Virus record (IMG/VR): IMGVR_UViG_3300005466_000025
Coordinates: 38,757 to 102,756 of that record
Source of the DNA: a virus
Reading direction: 5' to 3' (one strand)
Length of the DNA: 64,000 nt
The notes beneath the pieces were generated by a model. It had not been told where the DNA came from, did no database searches, and was given only the letters and a program-made list of their open reading frames with translations. Both the position numbers and the translations under genes were made by a program. Positions within the stretch are counted from its first letter, which is position 1, and every line of letters begins with the position of its first letter. Shown here one piece after another: positions 42,345 through 51,767 of this stretch.

Positions 42345-43084
42345 TGGAAGTTATTATTCACAAGGACGACGCATACAGCATGGACACATACATGGAGTCA
42401 GATGGAATCGGGGTGCTGGATCACGGAAAGGTTTCCCTGATTGCTGAAAGTGCTGATGATCTAGATGTAGTGAACGCCGCAAGGGTTTCCCTTCACGCTG
42501 AGTCATATGAAATGAGTGAAGGGGACGCCGGACTAATTAGATACCTAATGAGGGAAAGGCATGGTACACCATTTGAACATGGTTTCTTCAAATTCAGAAT
42601 CAAGGCCCCGCTCTTTGTATTCAGAGAGTGGCACCGTCATCGTGTGGGGCATTCCTATAACGAGTGGTCTGCTCGTTATTCTCAGCTTGATCCTGTATTT
42701 TACATCCCCAAAGTCGAGGACGTAGTAACACAACAGGGTAAGCCAGGGAACTATGAATTTGCTCAACACTATGATAATAAAGTTTCCAATAAATATATCG
42801 AGAGTCTTCAACACATGTCGGCCCTGGCATATAACGAATATAAGAAAGCCTTGGCTAATGGAATCGCCAAGCAACAGGCTCGTCTATTTCTTCCGGTAAA
42901 CATTTATAGTGAAATGATATGGTCATGCAATCCACGATCACTGATGCATTTCTGCTCTTTGCGAAATTCTAACAATGCTCAGGCAGAGATTAGAGAGTAT
43001 GCACAGGTGGTTGAAGGTTTCTTCCTTGCTACAATGCCTATCACTGCAACGGCATTTATAGACTCAGGTCGAGTCGCGCCATAA
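42344..43084 (+). CDS. thyX: Flavin-dependent thymidylate synthase
   Basis: This 246-residue protein has RHRVGHSYNEWSARY, the ThyX signature (RHR-x7-S), after RHGTPFEHGFF. It methylates dUMP to dTMP using CH2-THF and FAD/NADPH, without needing dihydrofolate reductase. The ATG overlaps the stop of the IMPDH/GMPR gene. With NrdJ, thymidine kinase and the deaminase it forms the dNTP supply. Confidence 0.95.
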   Translation: MEVIIHKDDAYSMDTYMESDGIGVLDHGKVSLIAESADDLDVVNAARVSLHAESYEMSEGDAGLIRYLMRERHGTPFEHGFFKFRIKAPLFVFREWHRHRVGHSYNEWSARYSQLDPVFYIPKVEDVVTQQGKPGNYEFAQHYDNKVSNKYIESLQHMSALAYNEYKKALANGIAKQQARLFLPVNIYSEMIWSCNPRSLMHFCSLRNSNNAQAEIREYAQVVEGFFLATMPITATAFIDSGRVAP

Positions 43085-43104
43085 TCACTCAAGGAGAGGT
43101 TTAT

Positions 43105-44904
43105 ATGGAAGAACTAGTGGCCGAACTCGGTTCGGAGGAAACCCCATTTCAATTGGACGATCTGGGCGAGGATGTATTCAGAAGATCATACGCATATGAC
43201 AAGGAGGAAACCTGGGAGCAAGCATCCCTTAGGGTTTCAAGACATGTAGCGGAGGCCGAGGACAATGGAAAGCGAATTAAGTGGACTGAGCGATTTTATA
43301 ACGAGCTTGTTACGAACAGATTTATGCCTGGGGGACGAATATGGTACTCTGCTGGTCGTAACAAGGCACAAAGCCTTAATTGCTTTGTCATTCCAGTATC
43401 AGACTCTAGAGAAGGATGGGGCCAGATGCTTAAGGAATCTATTATTATTTCTGGCACCGGAGGAGGCGTTGGAATTAACTTCTCTCCGATCAGACCAAAC
43501 GGAAGTGAAATTAAGGGTACCGGAGGCTACGCTACTGGACCAGTTTCCCTTATGCGTATGGACGACGGAGTGGGTCTAGAACTTGTAGCAGGCGGCGGTA
43601 GAAGAATGGCTAAAATGTCCTGCCTGGATATTGATCATCCCGACGTAATGGAGTTTCTCAATTCAAAATTAGAAGATGGAAAACTATCAACTACAAACAT
43701 ATCAGTTGTCATCAATTTCAATCCAACCGAATTTGTTGAACTTGTTAAGAATGATGGGGATATCGAACTCAGTTGGAACGGAGTTAAGACCGGAGAGACA
43801 ATTAAGGCCAAGGTCCTATGGGACAAGATCGTTGAGAACGCATGGAACAATGGGGAACCAGGAGTTCTAAATGGATACCTCGCTAACCAACAGAATAATA
43901 TCGCCTATTCTAAGCCTCTTATCAGCACTAACCCGTGCGGTGAAATTTGGTTGGAGGCATACGGTTGTTGTTGCCTGGGTGCCCTTGTTCTTCCTCGTTT
44001 TGTCGTGGATGGCAAGGTGGACTGGGAGGAATTGGAAAATACCATTCGCGTTGCTGTGCGTTTCCTTGATAATGTCCTTAGTGTCAATCATTACCCTTTC
44101 GATAAGATCAGAGAGAATTGTGAGGAAGTACGACGAATAGGAATGGGTGTTATGGGACTCCACACAATGATGTTGGAGTTGGGAATCAAGTATTCCTCTG
44201 ACGAGGCGCTTGAGTTCATTGACAAGCTATTCTCATTCATTAAGAACACAGCCTATGACACATCAATCAGTCTTGCTATTGAGAAGGGTCCATTCCCTGG
44301 CTTCAAGCCGGAATTTGTTGACTCAGGATTCATGAAGACTGTTAAGCCAGCATTAAGACGCAAGGTGAGGGAGTATGGAATTAGGAATTGCGCTATTCTT
44401 ACTGTTGCTCCTACTGGAACTACTGGCATTGTTAGCGGTGTTTCCACAGGGATCGAACCATACATGGCGGGAGTCTATTGGAGAAAAATCAAGACCGTGG
44501 ACGCGAAACAGAAGACTGTTATCAAGCGCGTTCTTGTTGTGGAGCCTGCTTACGATATATATGGTGATCTGTGCGAGGGTGCTGCGGATATTCCAGTAGA
44601 GAAACACTTCGCCGTACAGAAGGCAGTGCAGAAGCACGTTGACAATGCGGTATCAAAGACAATTAACCTTCCAAATGATTACCCGATGGATGATCTGTCG
44701 GAACTCTGGTTGGAATATCTCCCCTTCCTTAAGGGAAGTACATTCTATAGATGGGGAAGCAGGGAGAACGAACCGTTTGAGCCTGTCCTCATGAAGGATG
44801 TTGATTTGGTTCTCAGTGAGACACCGGAGGATATGATCATGCGGAAGGAACGCACAGAGGAGCAGAACGCCATGGATTGTGTCGATGGAGTCTGCGCCAT
44901 TTAA
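43105..44904 (+). CDS. nrdJ: Class II (adenosylcobalamin-dependent) ribonucleotide reductase
   Basis: This 599-residue protein has NRFMPGGRI, SLNCFVIPV (active-site Cys), TGGGVGINFS, LISTNPCGEI (radical Cys and Glu) and the C-terminal redox pair CVDGVC. There is no separate beta subunit, as expected for vitamin-B12-dependent enzymes. It reduces ribonucleotides to deoxyribonucleotides aerobically or anaerobically. Adenosylcobalamin supply points to an actinobacterial host. AAGGAGAGG lies upstream of the ATG. Confidence 0.9.
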   Translation: MEELVAELGSEETPFQLDDLGEDVFRRSYAYDKEETWEQASLRVSRHVAEAEDNGKRIKWTERFYNELVTNRFMPGGRIWYSAGRNKAQSLNCFVIPVSDSREGWGQMLKESIIISGTGGGVGINFSPIRPNGSEIKGTGGYATGPVSLMRMDDGVGLELVAGGGRRMAKMSCLDIDHPDVMEFLNSKLEDGKLSTTNISVVINFNPTEFVELVKNDGDIELSWNGVKTGETIKAKVLWDKIVENAWNNGEPGVLNGYLANQQNNIAYSKPLISTNPCGEIWLEAYGCCCLGALVLPRFVVDGKVDWEELENTIRVAVRFLDNVLSVNHYPFDKIRENCEEVRRIGMGVMGLHTMMLELGIKYSSDEALEFIDKLFSFIKNTAYDTSISLAIEKGPFPGFKPEFVDSGFMKTVKPALRRKVREYGIRNCAILTVAPTGTTGIVSGVSTGIEPYMAGVYWRKIKTVDAKQKTVIKRVLVVEPAYDIYGDLCEGAADIPVEKHFAVQKAVQKHVDNAVSKTINLPNDYPMDDLSELWLEYLPFLKGSTFYRWGSRENEPFEPVLMKDVDLVLSETPEDMIMRKERTEEQNAMDCVDGVCAI

Positions 44905-45092
44905 TGAATAAATATAGACGCTGTGATATATGCAAGACCCGCCTCGCAGGTAAAAAGGGCCACGGATTTGTCGTCAACAACGGCAAGTCCCTGGTCTGCG
45001 GGGATTATAGAAGGCATAATAGAATAAAACAAGGAAGGAAATTTTACTATGGCAACGAAGAAGAAGCCGAAGCCACAGAAGCCGAAGCCTAG
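44904..45092 (+). CDS. Zinc-binding hypothetical protein, 62 aa
   Basis: The start is in a TAATG overlap with nrdJ. CDIC near residue 8 and CGDYRRH later make a probable zinc site, with a basic middle. The C-terminal acidic run (EEEAEATEAEA) is produced by DNA that encodes a Lys/Pro-rich peptide in another frame (45049-45099). Confidence 0.55.
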   Translation: MNKYRRCDICKTRLAGKKGHGFVVNNGKSLVCGDYRRHNRIKQGRKFYYGNEEEAEATEAEA

Positions 45093-45099
45093 ATACTAA
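45049..45099 (+). CDS. Possible 16-aa Lys/Pro-rich micropeptide
   Basis: The ATG at 45049 is preceded by AAGGAAGG. The peptide is ATKKKPKPQKPKPRY after Met. Its TAA overlaps the ATG at 45099, which gives the same coupling seen between genuine genes here. It lies entirely inside the 44904 gene in a second frame. Confidence 0.4.
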   Translation: MATKKKPKPQKPKPRY

Positions 45100-45335
45100 T
45101 GATACTCAGAACAGCCTTGGCTGAAATTAGTGTGTCTAATCTAAGGGAGGTAATTCCTGAGGCCACATTCTCACCTGGAAATTGGTACGATGAGTGTGCA
45201 TCCAGGCCCATGACCCTAGATGTTAACTTATGGTACGAACTACGCAGTGAGTCCCCAGGTGTGATATACTTACCACTACGCGGGGCCGAACAGGTTTCGA
45301 CGGATAGACGGAGTGAACAGTTTGCATCGGTTTGA
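45099..45335 (+). CDS. Possible 78-aa protein overlapping the tmRNA gene
   Basis: It starts in a TAATG junction with the 16-aa peptide. The first 50 residues look protein-like, but the last 17 codons run into the tmRNA 5' end, so either the overlap is real or the ORF is spurious. It contains the tmRNA promoter. Confidence 0.35.
   Translation: MILRTALAEISVSNLREVIPEATFSPGNWYDECASRPMTLDVNLWYELRSESPGVIYLPLRGAEQVSTDRRSEQFASV
45263..45271 (+). promoter_or_regulatory. Extended -10 promoter of the tmRNA gene
   Basis: TGATATACT with predicted +1 near 45278, five bases before the mature tmRNA 5' end. Confidence 0.6.
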
Positions 45336-45620
45336 GACACCTTAATCTCACGGTAGAAAATAAATGCAGATAATACATCTGACCTGACTGTTTCTAAGTC
45401 TCGCTTCGGCGCAGCATTTAGAACCGCAACAGTCGCAGTCGCTTAACACTGGTCAACACAAGTTAAGCTGGCGCTCCCGGAAACGGGGCAAAGAAATACT
45501 CTTTCTTAGTTTAAGACGAAACTAAGTGGTGGACCTGATCGCACCAACGGTCGCCCCCAAGATGCTCAAAGAATTGTTTGCAAAGCTAGACGGACCCGAG
45601 TTCGATTCTCGGCGGCTCCA
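45283..45620 (+). ncRNA. ssrA: Transfer-messenger RNA (tmRNA)
   Basis: The 5' end GGGGCCG pairs with CGGCTCC before an encoded terminal A/CCA end, keeping the G3-U70 pair that directs alanylation. The T-arm reads GACCCGAGTTCGATTCTCG near 45595-45611. A resume codon GCA at 45366 opens a tag frame A-D-N-T-S-D-L-T... of 26 residues ending VAVA before TAA 45444-45446. The tag is longer than typical bacterial ones. It rescues stalled ribosomes and marks nascent chains. An ORF starts one base after the 3' end. Confidence 0.92.
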
Positions 45621-45621
45621 T

Positions 45622-45801
45622 ATGACAAATAAGGCAGTAGACATTCTGCAATCCCAACTTAATGCGTGGCTTGAAGTTGAACGCAGAGCAACTTCGGAAA
45701 TTGCAAGAGTCACAAATGAACTAGAGGGACTAGAAGAGAAGCTTGATGAGTCCAAGGACACTATTAAGCAGATTAAAGAGGCACTTAAACTTCTTAAATG
45801 A
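45622..45801 (+). CDS. Coiled-coil hypothetical protein, 59 aa
   Basis: ATG 45622 begins one base after the CCA of the tmRNA, with no Shine-Dalgarno, so the mRNA would be leaderless after tmRNA 3' processing. An upstream in-frame GTG/ATG would read through the tmRNA. The product is a continuous charged helix (LEGLEEKLDESKDTIKQIKEA). It overlaps the primase ATG. Confidence 0.6.
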   Translation: MTNKAVDILQSQLNAWLEVERRATSEIARVTNELEGLEEKLDESKDTIKQIKEALKLLK

Positions 45802-46835
45802 TCCATTTTGACTACAGCAAGATAGATGTAGAGGATTATCTTCACGAACTAGGACTAAACAATGTATCCCGCAAGGGTGATCAGGTCTGGTTCAGTTGCC
45901 CTCTATCGGGACACATGGGGGTTGATAAAACTCCCAGTGCCTCCATGGAAATCGGCACAACAAGGATGCATTGCTTTGGATGTAACTTCAATGGCAATGC
46001 CGTTTCATTTCTTTCTGAGCTAGAGGGAGTTAGTCCCCTCAAGGCCCGAAAGTGGCTGCGGGACAGATTCAACATGGGTTCCTTTGAACCGAAGGAAGGT
46101 TTTAAGGAACTCATTGACAAGAAGCTAGAGAGGATTCAAAAACACGCCGAGGAAATTAAGCGCAAAAGACAAACACATTCTACACTATTAGATGAGCGTG
46201 AAATAACAAAAAGAAATGTAGATTGGTACAAAGTTTTTGAGCAATGGAGTGGTAATATGGAGGAAGCTTATCCCCTAGCCTACATGTTAGATCGAGGCTT
46301 TCAACCGACTACTCTTGACAAATGGGCCATCGGATGGGACATGATTAGCCAGAGGATAAGCATCCCTATTCGGGACGAAAATGGAAATCTAGTTGGTTTT
46401 AAGGGTAGAACTGCTAATCCAGATAGACTACCAAGATACAAGGTGCTTGGTGGCGGGGAATATGGATTTGATACCTACAATGTATCCAAGGTGCTATTCG
46501 GATTGCATCTTGTTGAGGACCCGTCTGATTTAATTGTGGTTGAAGGCGAGCTAAATGCCATCGCCATGCAGCAGGCTGGATATACAAATACAGTTGGTAT
46601 ATCAGGGAAGATTCTATCAGATACACAGATAGATTTGATCAAGCTTTATGCCAATCGTGTTACATTCATATTTGATGAGGTAAGGGACACCCATAATGCG
46701 GCGCATCTTCTGCGCCCGTTCATCATGACCTACGTGGCTCCCCCACACAGGCGGGACCCTGCCGACATGGACGAGAAGGAACTTTACGAACTTGTAACAA
46801 ATTCCCGCAGTGCAGTGCTGCTGGATTTGGTATAA
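45798..46835 (+). CDS. DNA primase, DnaG family
   Basis: This 345-residue protein has the CHC2 zinc site (SCPLSGH, then MHCFGCNFNGN, residues 33-70) and a TOPRIM domain: LIVVEGELNAIAMQQAG and a degraded DDD motif, TFIFDEVRDTH. It makes RNA primers at the fork with the DnaB helicase. It is shorter than bacterial DnaG and lacks an obvious C-terminal helicase-binding domain. Confidence 0.85.
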   Translation: MIHFDYSKIDVEDYLHELGLNNVSRKGDQVWFSCPLSGHMGVDKTPSASMEIGTTRMHCFGCNFNGNAVSFLSELEGVSPLKARKWLRDRFNMGSFEPKEGFKELIDKKLERIQKHAEEIKRKRQTHSTLLDEREITKRNVDWYKVFEQWSGNMEEAYPLAYMLDRGFQPTTLDKWAIGWDMISQRISIPIRDENGNLVGFKGRTANPDRLPRYKVLGGGEYGFDTYNVSKVLFGLHLVEDPSDLIVVEGELNAIAMQQAGYTNTVGISGKILSDTQIDLIKLYANRVTFIFDEVRDTHNAAHLLRPFIMTYVAPPHRRDPADMDEKELYELVTNSRSAVLLDLV

Positions 46836-46836
46836 T
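46828..46836 (+). promoter_or_regulatory. Extended -10 promoter of the SSB-pol III block
   Basis: TGGTATAAT at the end of the primase gene. Predicted +1 is near 46843, giving a leader with AAAAAGGAG before ATG 46874. Confidence 0.6.
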
Positions 46837-46873
46837 GGTACGACCCTAAGCAAATACAAAAAGGAGAAATAAT

Positions 46874-47581
46874 ATGCCAAAGGGATTTAGCGCGGTTGCC
46901 GCAGCCGCAAAGGACGTTAACGATAGAAAGAATAGTGGCGGCGAATTCGAGAAGAAGAAGTACCTCAGGCTTCCAAAGGATGGCGATAAGGCCACAGTAA
47001 GATTCCTTGAGGCCGGGGAAGATGTAATGTCAGCATGGGTACACGTTGTTCCTCACCCTAAGGTTCAGTGGGGAATTAAGATTCCATGCATCGACCAGGA
47101 TGCCGAAACGGGTGAACGTATTGGCAAGGATTGTCCCGGTTGTGAGAAGGGCTATCGAAGAATGTTCCAGGGTTGGATCAATCTCATTTGGAGGGATGCC
47201 CCTATTTATGAGGTAGATGAAAATGGCAAGCCTGATTTCGATTCCGTGGTAGGCAACGAGGATCAGGTTGTTATTTGGCAGTCCGGAATCAATGTCTTTG
47301 AGGACCTACAAATTCAGGATGAAACATATGGTCTTGACTCAAGGGACTTTGTTGTCCGACGTAGAGGTACAGGCAAGAATACAAGTTACAATGTTCTTGC
47401 TGTGGATGGCGGTCCTACTAAACTCTCCAAGGCTGATGTTGCTCTTGCGGAGGACAAGTATGATCTAAACGCCATTGTTACCGCCCCTGATTATGAGGTT
47501 TGGGGTAGAAGCAAGGATGAAAGTGAGTCTGAGGAACAGGCTCCCGTCAAGGAGTCCCCATTCGCTAGAGCAAGGCGCTAA
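46874..47581 (+). CDS. Putative single-stranded DNA-binding protein
   Basis: This 235-residue protein has KYLRLPKDGDKATVRFLEAGED, then CIDQD...CPGCEKG (three Cys plus His positions), an OB-fold-like beta region and an acidic C-terminal tail ending near KESPFARARR. The size, zinc site and acidic tail recall T4 gp32-type SSBs in other phages. It is directly followed by the polymerase gene. Confidence 0.6.
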   Translation: MPKGFSAVAAAAKDVNDRKNSGGEFEKKKYLRLPKDGDKATVRFLEAGEDVMSAWVHVVPHPKVQWGIKIPCIDQDAETGERIGKDCPGCEKGYRRMFQGWINLIWRDAPIYEVDENGKPDFDSVVGNEDQVVIWQSGINVFEDLQIQDETYGLDSRDFVVRRRGTGKNTSYNVLAVDGGPTKLSKADVALAEDKYDLNAIVTAPDYEVWGRSKDESESEEQAPVKESPFARARR

Positions 47582-50500
47582 TGGGTCTAGTCCATCTTCA
47601 TCGTCATGGGGACTTTAGTCTCCTAGATGGAATTGGGCGAGATGAAGTCTATGCGGAGCGGGCGGCTGAGCTAGGACAGTCAGCCCTCGCTCTGACAGAC
47701 CACGGTAATCTTGCTGGTTCCCTATATCATGCTGAGGCGTGTCATAAGGTGGGCATTAAGCCTATCGTTGGCATGGAGGCATATTTCCGGCCCGATATTG
47801 AAAAGGATCGGGAGGAGAAAAATACATATGGATATTTCCATCTTGTTCTCCTAGCCAAGAATGCCCAGGGGTTCAAGAACCTCCTGCGTCTAACCAACGC
47901 ATCATATACGGACAAGTATTGGTACATGAAGCCCAACATTGATTGGGCGCTTTTGCGTGAACACAGTGAGGGCCTAATTGCCTCATCCTCCTGTGTCAGT
48001 GGTTATTTGCCCACCCTCCTGATTCAGGAGGATATTAAGGGGGCTGAGAGGGCGCTCAGAGTGTTCCAGGATATCTTTGGGGACGACTTCTATCTTGAAA
48101 CACAGCCGCATGACTTCCTTGAGCAAAGATTGGTCAATCAGGAGCTATTGAAGCTAGCCTCAAAGAATGGGGTGCCTGTTGTGGCTACCGTTGACGCCCA
48201 TTATCCGTTCAAGGGATGGGAGGACACCCAAGATATCTCCCTGATGATTTCAACCAACTCATCCTACAAGAAGCGCAAGGAGGATGAGGAGGCGGGTAAA
48301 AACTATATGCAATTTAGCGGCAACACCTTCTGGCTCATGTCGGAAGATGAACTTGTTGAATCATTTGCCGCATATCACCCAACCCTACCTGAAAGTACAG
48401 TGAGGGAGATGATATCTACCAGCGAATATTTCGCAGAAAGATGCGAGGACTTTAATTATGACAAATCACCCAAAATCCCCAAAGCAACAACCGGAGATGG
48501 GGAAGCTGAACTTATCCTCCGCGAGTGGTGCGATGAAGGACTTGAACGAATCAATAGAGTTGGCGATCCTAAATACATTGAAAGAATGGAGCGAGAATTA
48601 CGGGTTATCGCCGGACTTAAAGTTTCGGATTACTTCGTTATCGTTGGAGACATGGTGCGGTGGGCCAAACAGCAAGGGATTCGTGTTGGTGCAGGAAGGG
48701 GTTCGGCCGCTGGATCATTGGTCAATTACTTGGTCGGAATCACAGCCATTGACCCAATTGGATATGACCTTCTCTTCGAGAGATTTCTAAATGAGTACAG
48801 AACGGAACTCCCTGATATTGACATTGACTTTCAGGATGATAGGCGGGACGAAGTTAAGGATTACCTCAAAAGTAAGTGGGGGGACGAATATGTGGTGGAT
48901 ATTGGGGCGTATCAGTCCTTTGGTCACAAGGGAGTTATCCAGGACGTAGGTCGGGTAATGAACCTACCCTATATTGAGATTAAAAGGGCCACAGATGACA
49001 TTCCACAGGCATCAAAGCTGTTTGGAATGGACCTTAGGGACGTTGCCAACAATATTCCCTCGGTAGGCAAGCTATTCCAGAAATATCCGGACCTAGAGAG
49101 ACATTGTATGCGTCTATTTGGTCAGATGAAGGGTCAATCTAAGCACGCAGCAGCCGTGATTGTAACCGACCGTCCTGCTTCTGAGATTATCCCTATGATG
49201 CGCTCAAAGGAAGAGGGAATGGTGACCCAGTGGAGTGAAAGAGGAAATGCACAGCTAATTTCCCCCTATGGGTTCCTAAAGATCGACTGTTTAGCCCTTG
49301 ACGAGCTAACTGTGCAGGATGCGACAACAAAACTGGTCAAGGAGCGCCATGGGGTGGACATTGACTTTGAGGATATCAAACAATTCCCTGTAATTGAGTC
49401 CCCATACAACGTGGAGGAGGATATTATTGAATCCTTCTATGATGGGGCTAATATCGGGGTCTTCCAGTTTGAATCCAAGGGAATCGTTGGTCTTTTGAAG
49501 AATATTCAGCCTAAAAACCTGGAACATGTCATTGCGGCCAACGCCCTCTATCGTCCGGGCACCCTGGACAACAATGTTGCCTTCGATTATGCCAATAGGA
49601 AGAATAATAGGCATAATTGGAAACTTCCACACCAATCAGTGGACAAATTCATTGGATACACCTATGGATTCATGATTTTCCAGGAACAGGTCATGCAGAT
49701 TTACTCAACTTTGGCCCAGGACGCCACTGATGCCGAGGCTGCACTGTTTTTGAAGGTGGTTGCCAAGGGTATTGCCCGTGATCTTGAAGGAAAGGCAAAA
49801 CTAGAGGCATATTACGATAAATTCGCCGCAGGATGCGCTGAAAAGGGCATTAGCAAGGGCGCATATGACCTTCTATGGAGCCAAATCCTGCAAATGAGTA
49901 CATATTCATTCAACAAGGCCCACTCAAGCGGTTATTCCGTTGGTGCCTACCAGGATAAGTGGCTCAAGAACAGATATACCATTGAATTCTACACAAGTCT
50001 ACTATCGAAGAAGTCTGAGAAGATTCCGGAGATAATTAGGGAGTCAAGATATTATGGAATTAATATTCTTCCACCGGATATCAACATATCTTCGGAGGAA
50101 TTCACAATCGACGGCAACTCAATCAGATTTGGTCTTTTGGGCATCAAATACGTTGGCCCATCGACAATTGCTGCTATTAAGGCAGCACGCCCGTTCGAAA
50201 CATTTGAGGAACTGATCGAAAAGGTGCCGCGAAGACAGCTAAATCTACGCACAAGAAAGCACCTTTTGATGGCAGGGGCCTTTGACTGTTGGGGAGGCAG
50301 AACACAGTGGATTTTGGATGAGGATGGAGACAGAATCTCCGAGCCTGTTGATCTTGCCGTAATGACGGAATGGGAGAAGGAAACAATGGGCTTCGCCATC
50401 TCCAAGGGGGACGATCTGAACCTCTATCGGGAGCTTATTGAGAGCAGAATCACACTGGATGAGGACTTTGAGGACGATGAGGAGGTTCTTGTCGCCGGGG

Positions 50501-50748
50501 AAATCATTCACATCAAGGAACACAAGACCAGAAGCGGGGACAAGATGGCATTTGTCACCCTGGACTATTTCAACAAGGAATATAGGCTCACTGTGTTCCC
50601 TGAAGTCTATAGTAAGTCACAACATCTACTCGTTCAAGGAAAAGTGCTAATGGCTATTGGCGATTGGGACGAGGAACGCAATACAATTACTGTTGAACAT
50701 TTATGCACGGCGGAACAGCTAGCACTTGAACTAGCAGGAAGAAGGTAA
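47581..50748 (+). CDS. dnaE: DNA polymerase III alpha subunit
   Basis: This 1055-residue protein has an N-terminal PHP domain (VHLHRHGDFSLLDGIG, ALTDHGNL). The palm carries GRGSAAGSLVNYLVG (about 375) and PDIDIDFQDD (catalytic acids, about 412), then GVFQFES and FNKAHSSGYS, and an OB domain follows (EVLVAGEIIH). This is the phage replicative polymerase. No proofreading or sliding-clamp gene is seen in the window. It follows the SSB-like gene without a gap. Confidence 0.95.
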   Translation: MGLVHLHRHGDFSLLDGIGRDEVYAERAAELGQSALALTDHGNLAGSLYHAEACHKVGIKPIVGMEAYFRPDIEKDREEKNTYGYFHLVLLAKNAQGFKNLLRLTNASYTDKYWYMKPNIDWALLREHSEGLIASSSCVSGYLPTLLIQEDIKGAERALRVFQDIFGDDFYLETQPHDFLEQRLVNQELLKLASKNGVPVVATVDAHYPFKGWEDTQDISLMISTNSSYKKRKEDEEAGKNYMQFSGNTFWLMSEDELVESFAAYHPTLPESTVREMISTSEYFAERCEDFNYDKSPKIPKATTGDGEAELILREWCDEGLERINRVGDPKYIERMERELRVIAGLKVSDYFVIVGDMVRWAKQQGIRVGAGRGSAAGSLVNYLVGITAIDPIGYDLLFERFLNEYRTELPDIDIDFQDDRRDEVKDYLKSKWGDEYVVDIGAYQSFGHKGVIQDVGRVMNLPYIEIKRATDDIPQASKLFGMDLRDVANNIPSVGKLFQKYPDLERHCMRLFGQMKGQSKHAAAVIVTDRPASEIIPMMRSKEEGMVTQWSERGNAQLISPYGFLKIDCLALDELTVQDATTKLVKERHGVDIDFEDIKQFPVIESPYNVEEDIIESFYDGANIGVFQFESKGIVGLLKNIQPKNLEHVIAANALYRPGTLDNNVAFDYANRKNNRHNWKLPHQSVDKFIGYTYGFMIFQEQVMQIYSTLAQDATDAEAALFLKVVAKGIARDLEGKAKLEAYYDKFAAGCAEKGISKGAYDLLWSQILQMSTYSFNKAHSSGYSVGAYQDKWLKNRYTIEFYTSLLSKKSEKIPEIIRESRYYGINILPPDINISSEEFTIDGNSIRFGLLGIKYVGPSTIAAIKAARPFETFEELIEKVPRRQLNLRTRKHLLMAGAFDCWGGRTQWILDEDGDRISEPVDLAVMTEWEKETMGFAISKGDDLNLYRELIESRITLDEDFEDDEEVLVAGEIIHIKEHKTRSGDKMAFVTLDYFNKEYRLTVFPEVYSKSQHLLVQGKVLMAIGDWDEERNTITVEHLCTAEQLALELAGRR

Positions 50749-50750
50749 TT

Positions 50751-51767
50751 ATGCCAGTAGACGCAACAAGCCTCCAAAAGGCACTTGACTCCATCTCAAA
50801 GACCTACGGGAGTGACACAGTGAGAATGGGGGATGAAGACGAGGAGGTAATTAGGGTTCCCACAGGGATTATCCAGTTGGATAGTCTCATTGGTGGCGGA
50901 TTCCCGCTTGGAAGATGGGTTCATCCCTATGGAGGGTATGGATCAGGTAAAAGTTTGACCAGTTTTCACCTAATCAGGGGCGCTCAGGAGATGGGTTTGA
51001 CCTGTGCCTACTATGACCTTGAAAAGCAGTACAACAAGAAGTGGGTTGAGTCAATTGGTGTTGACACAAGCAAGCTTCTTGTCGTTGAAGGCAATGAAAT
51101 TGAGCCTCTGGGTGAAAAAATGGACGTATTGTTGGGTGCCATCAATATTCACGTTGTGGACTCCGTTGGAATTGGTGTTTCAGTCCACAGACAGGCCGCA
51201 AGACTTGACGAATCCCGTCCTGCCTCCTCAGCAAGGGCATGGGGAGAGCTAATTCCTCGTCTTCAGTCCAGATTTGATCGTAAAAATAACATGATTGTTA
51301 TGATTAACCACGCCAGAGAGGTATTTGGCAAGCCAGGACAGGAAAAGCCTGTTGGAGGAAGCGCAATTGAGTTTGCCTCATCCCTCAGCCTTCATTTCAC
51401 TAAGTCAAGCTGGCTATATAGGGATAAAAATGGCAATTTGTCCGAGGAAGGACGCAAAATTGATGAGAGAACAGGCAGAACCAAGCCGGATGGCATTGAT
51501 TTGGTTGTCTCCGTCAAAAAGTCTCGCGTCAGTGACCCCTATGGTTCTGCTAGAATGCGTTTTGAGTTTGGTTCAGGTGGTCACTTCGATGAAACCTGGG
51601 CATTGAGCCGACAGGCCATTTTTGGCGGTCTAATTGCCAAGGCTGGAAGCTGGTACACCCTTCCTGATGGGGAAAGAGTGCAGGGGGAGAGCAAGGTTCG
51701 TCTCTATATTGAACAAAATCCTACTTTTGCAGAAAAACTAAGGGAGATGTTTTATGACAGCGAATAG
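50751..51767 (+). CDS. recA: RecA-family recombinase
   Basis: This 338-residue protein has PYGGYGSGKSLTS (Walker A), CAYYDLEKQY, NIHVVDSVGIGVS (Walker B region) and MIVMINHAREVFGKPG (loop L2 position). It forms filaments on ssDNA for strand exchange and recombination-dependent replication. It sits two bases after the polymerase gene. Confidence 0.9.
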   Translation: MPVDATSLQKALDSISKTYGSDTVRMGDEDEEVIRVPTGIIQLDSLIGGGFPLGRWVHPYGGYGSGKSLTSFHLIRGAQEMGLTCAYYDLEKQYNKKWVESIGVDTSKLLVVEGNEIEPLGEKMDVLLGAINIHVVDSVGIGVSVHRQAARLDESRPASSARAWGELIPRLQSRFDRKNNMIVMINHAREVFGKPGQEKPVGGSAIEFASSLSLHFTKSSWLYRDKNGNLSEEGRKIDERTGRTKPDGIDLVVSVKKSRVSDPYGSARMRFEFGSGGHFDETWALSRQAIFGGLIAKAGSWYTLPDGERVQGESKVRLYIEQNPTFAEKLREMFYDSE

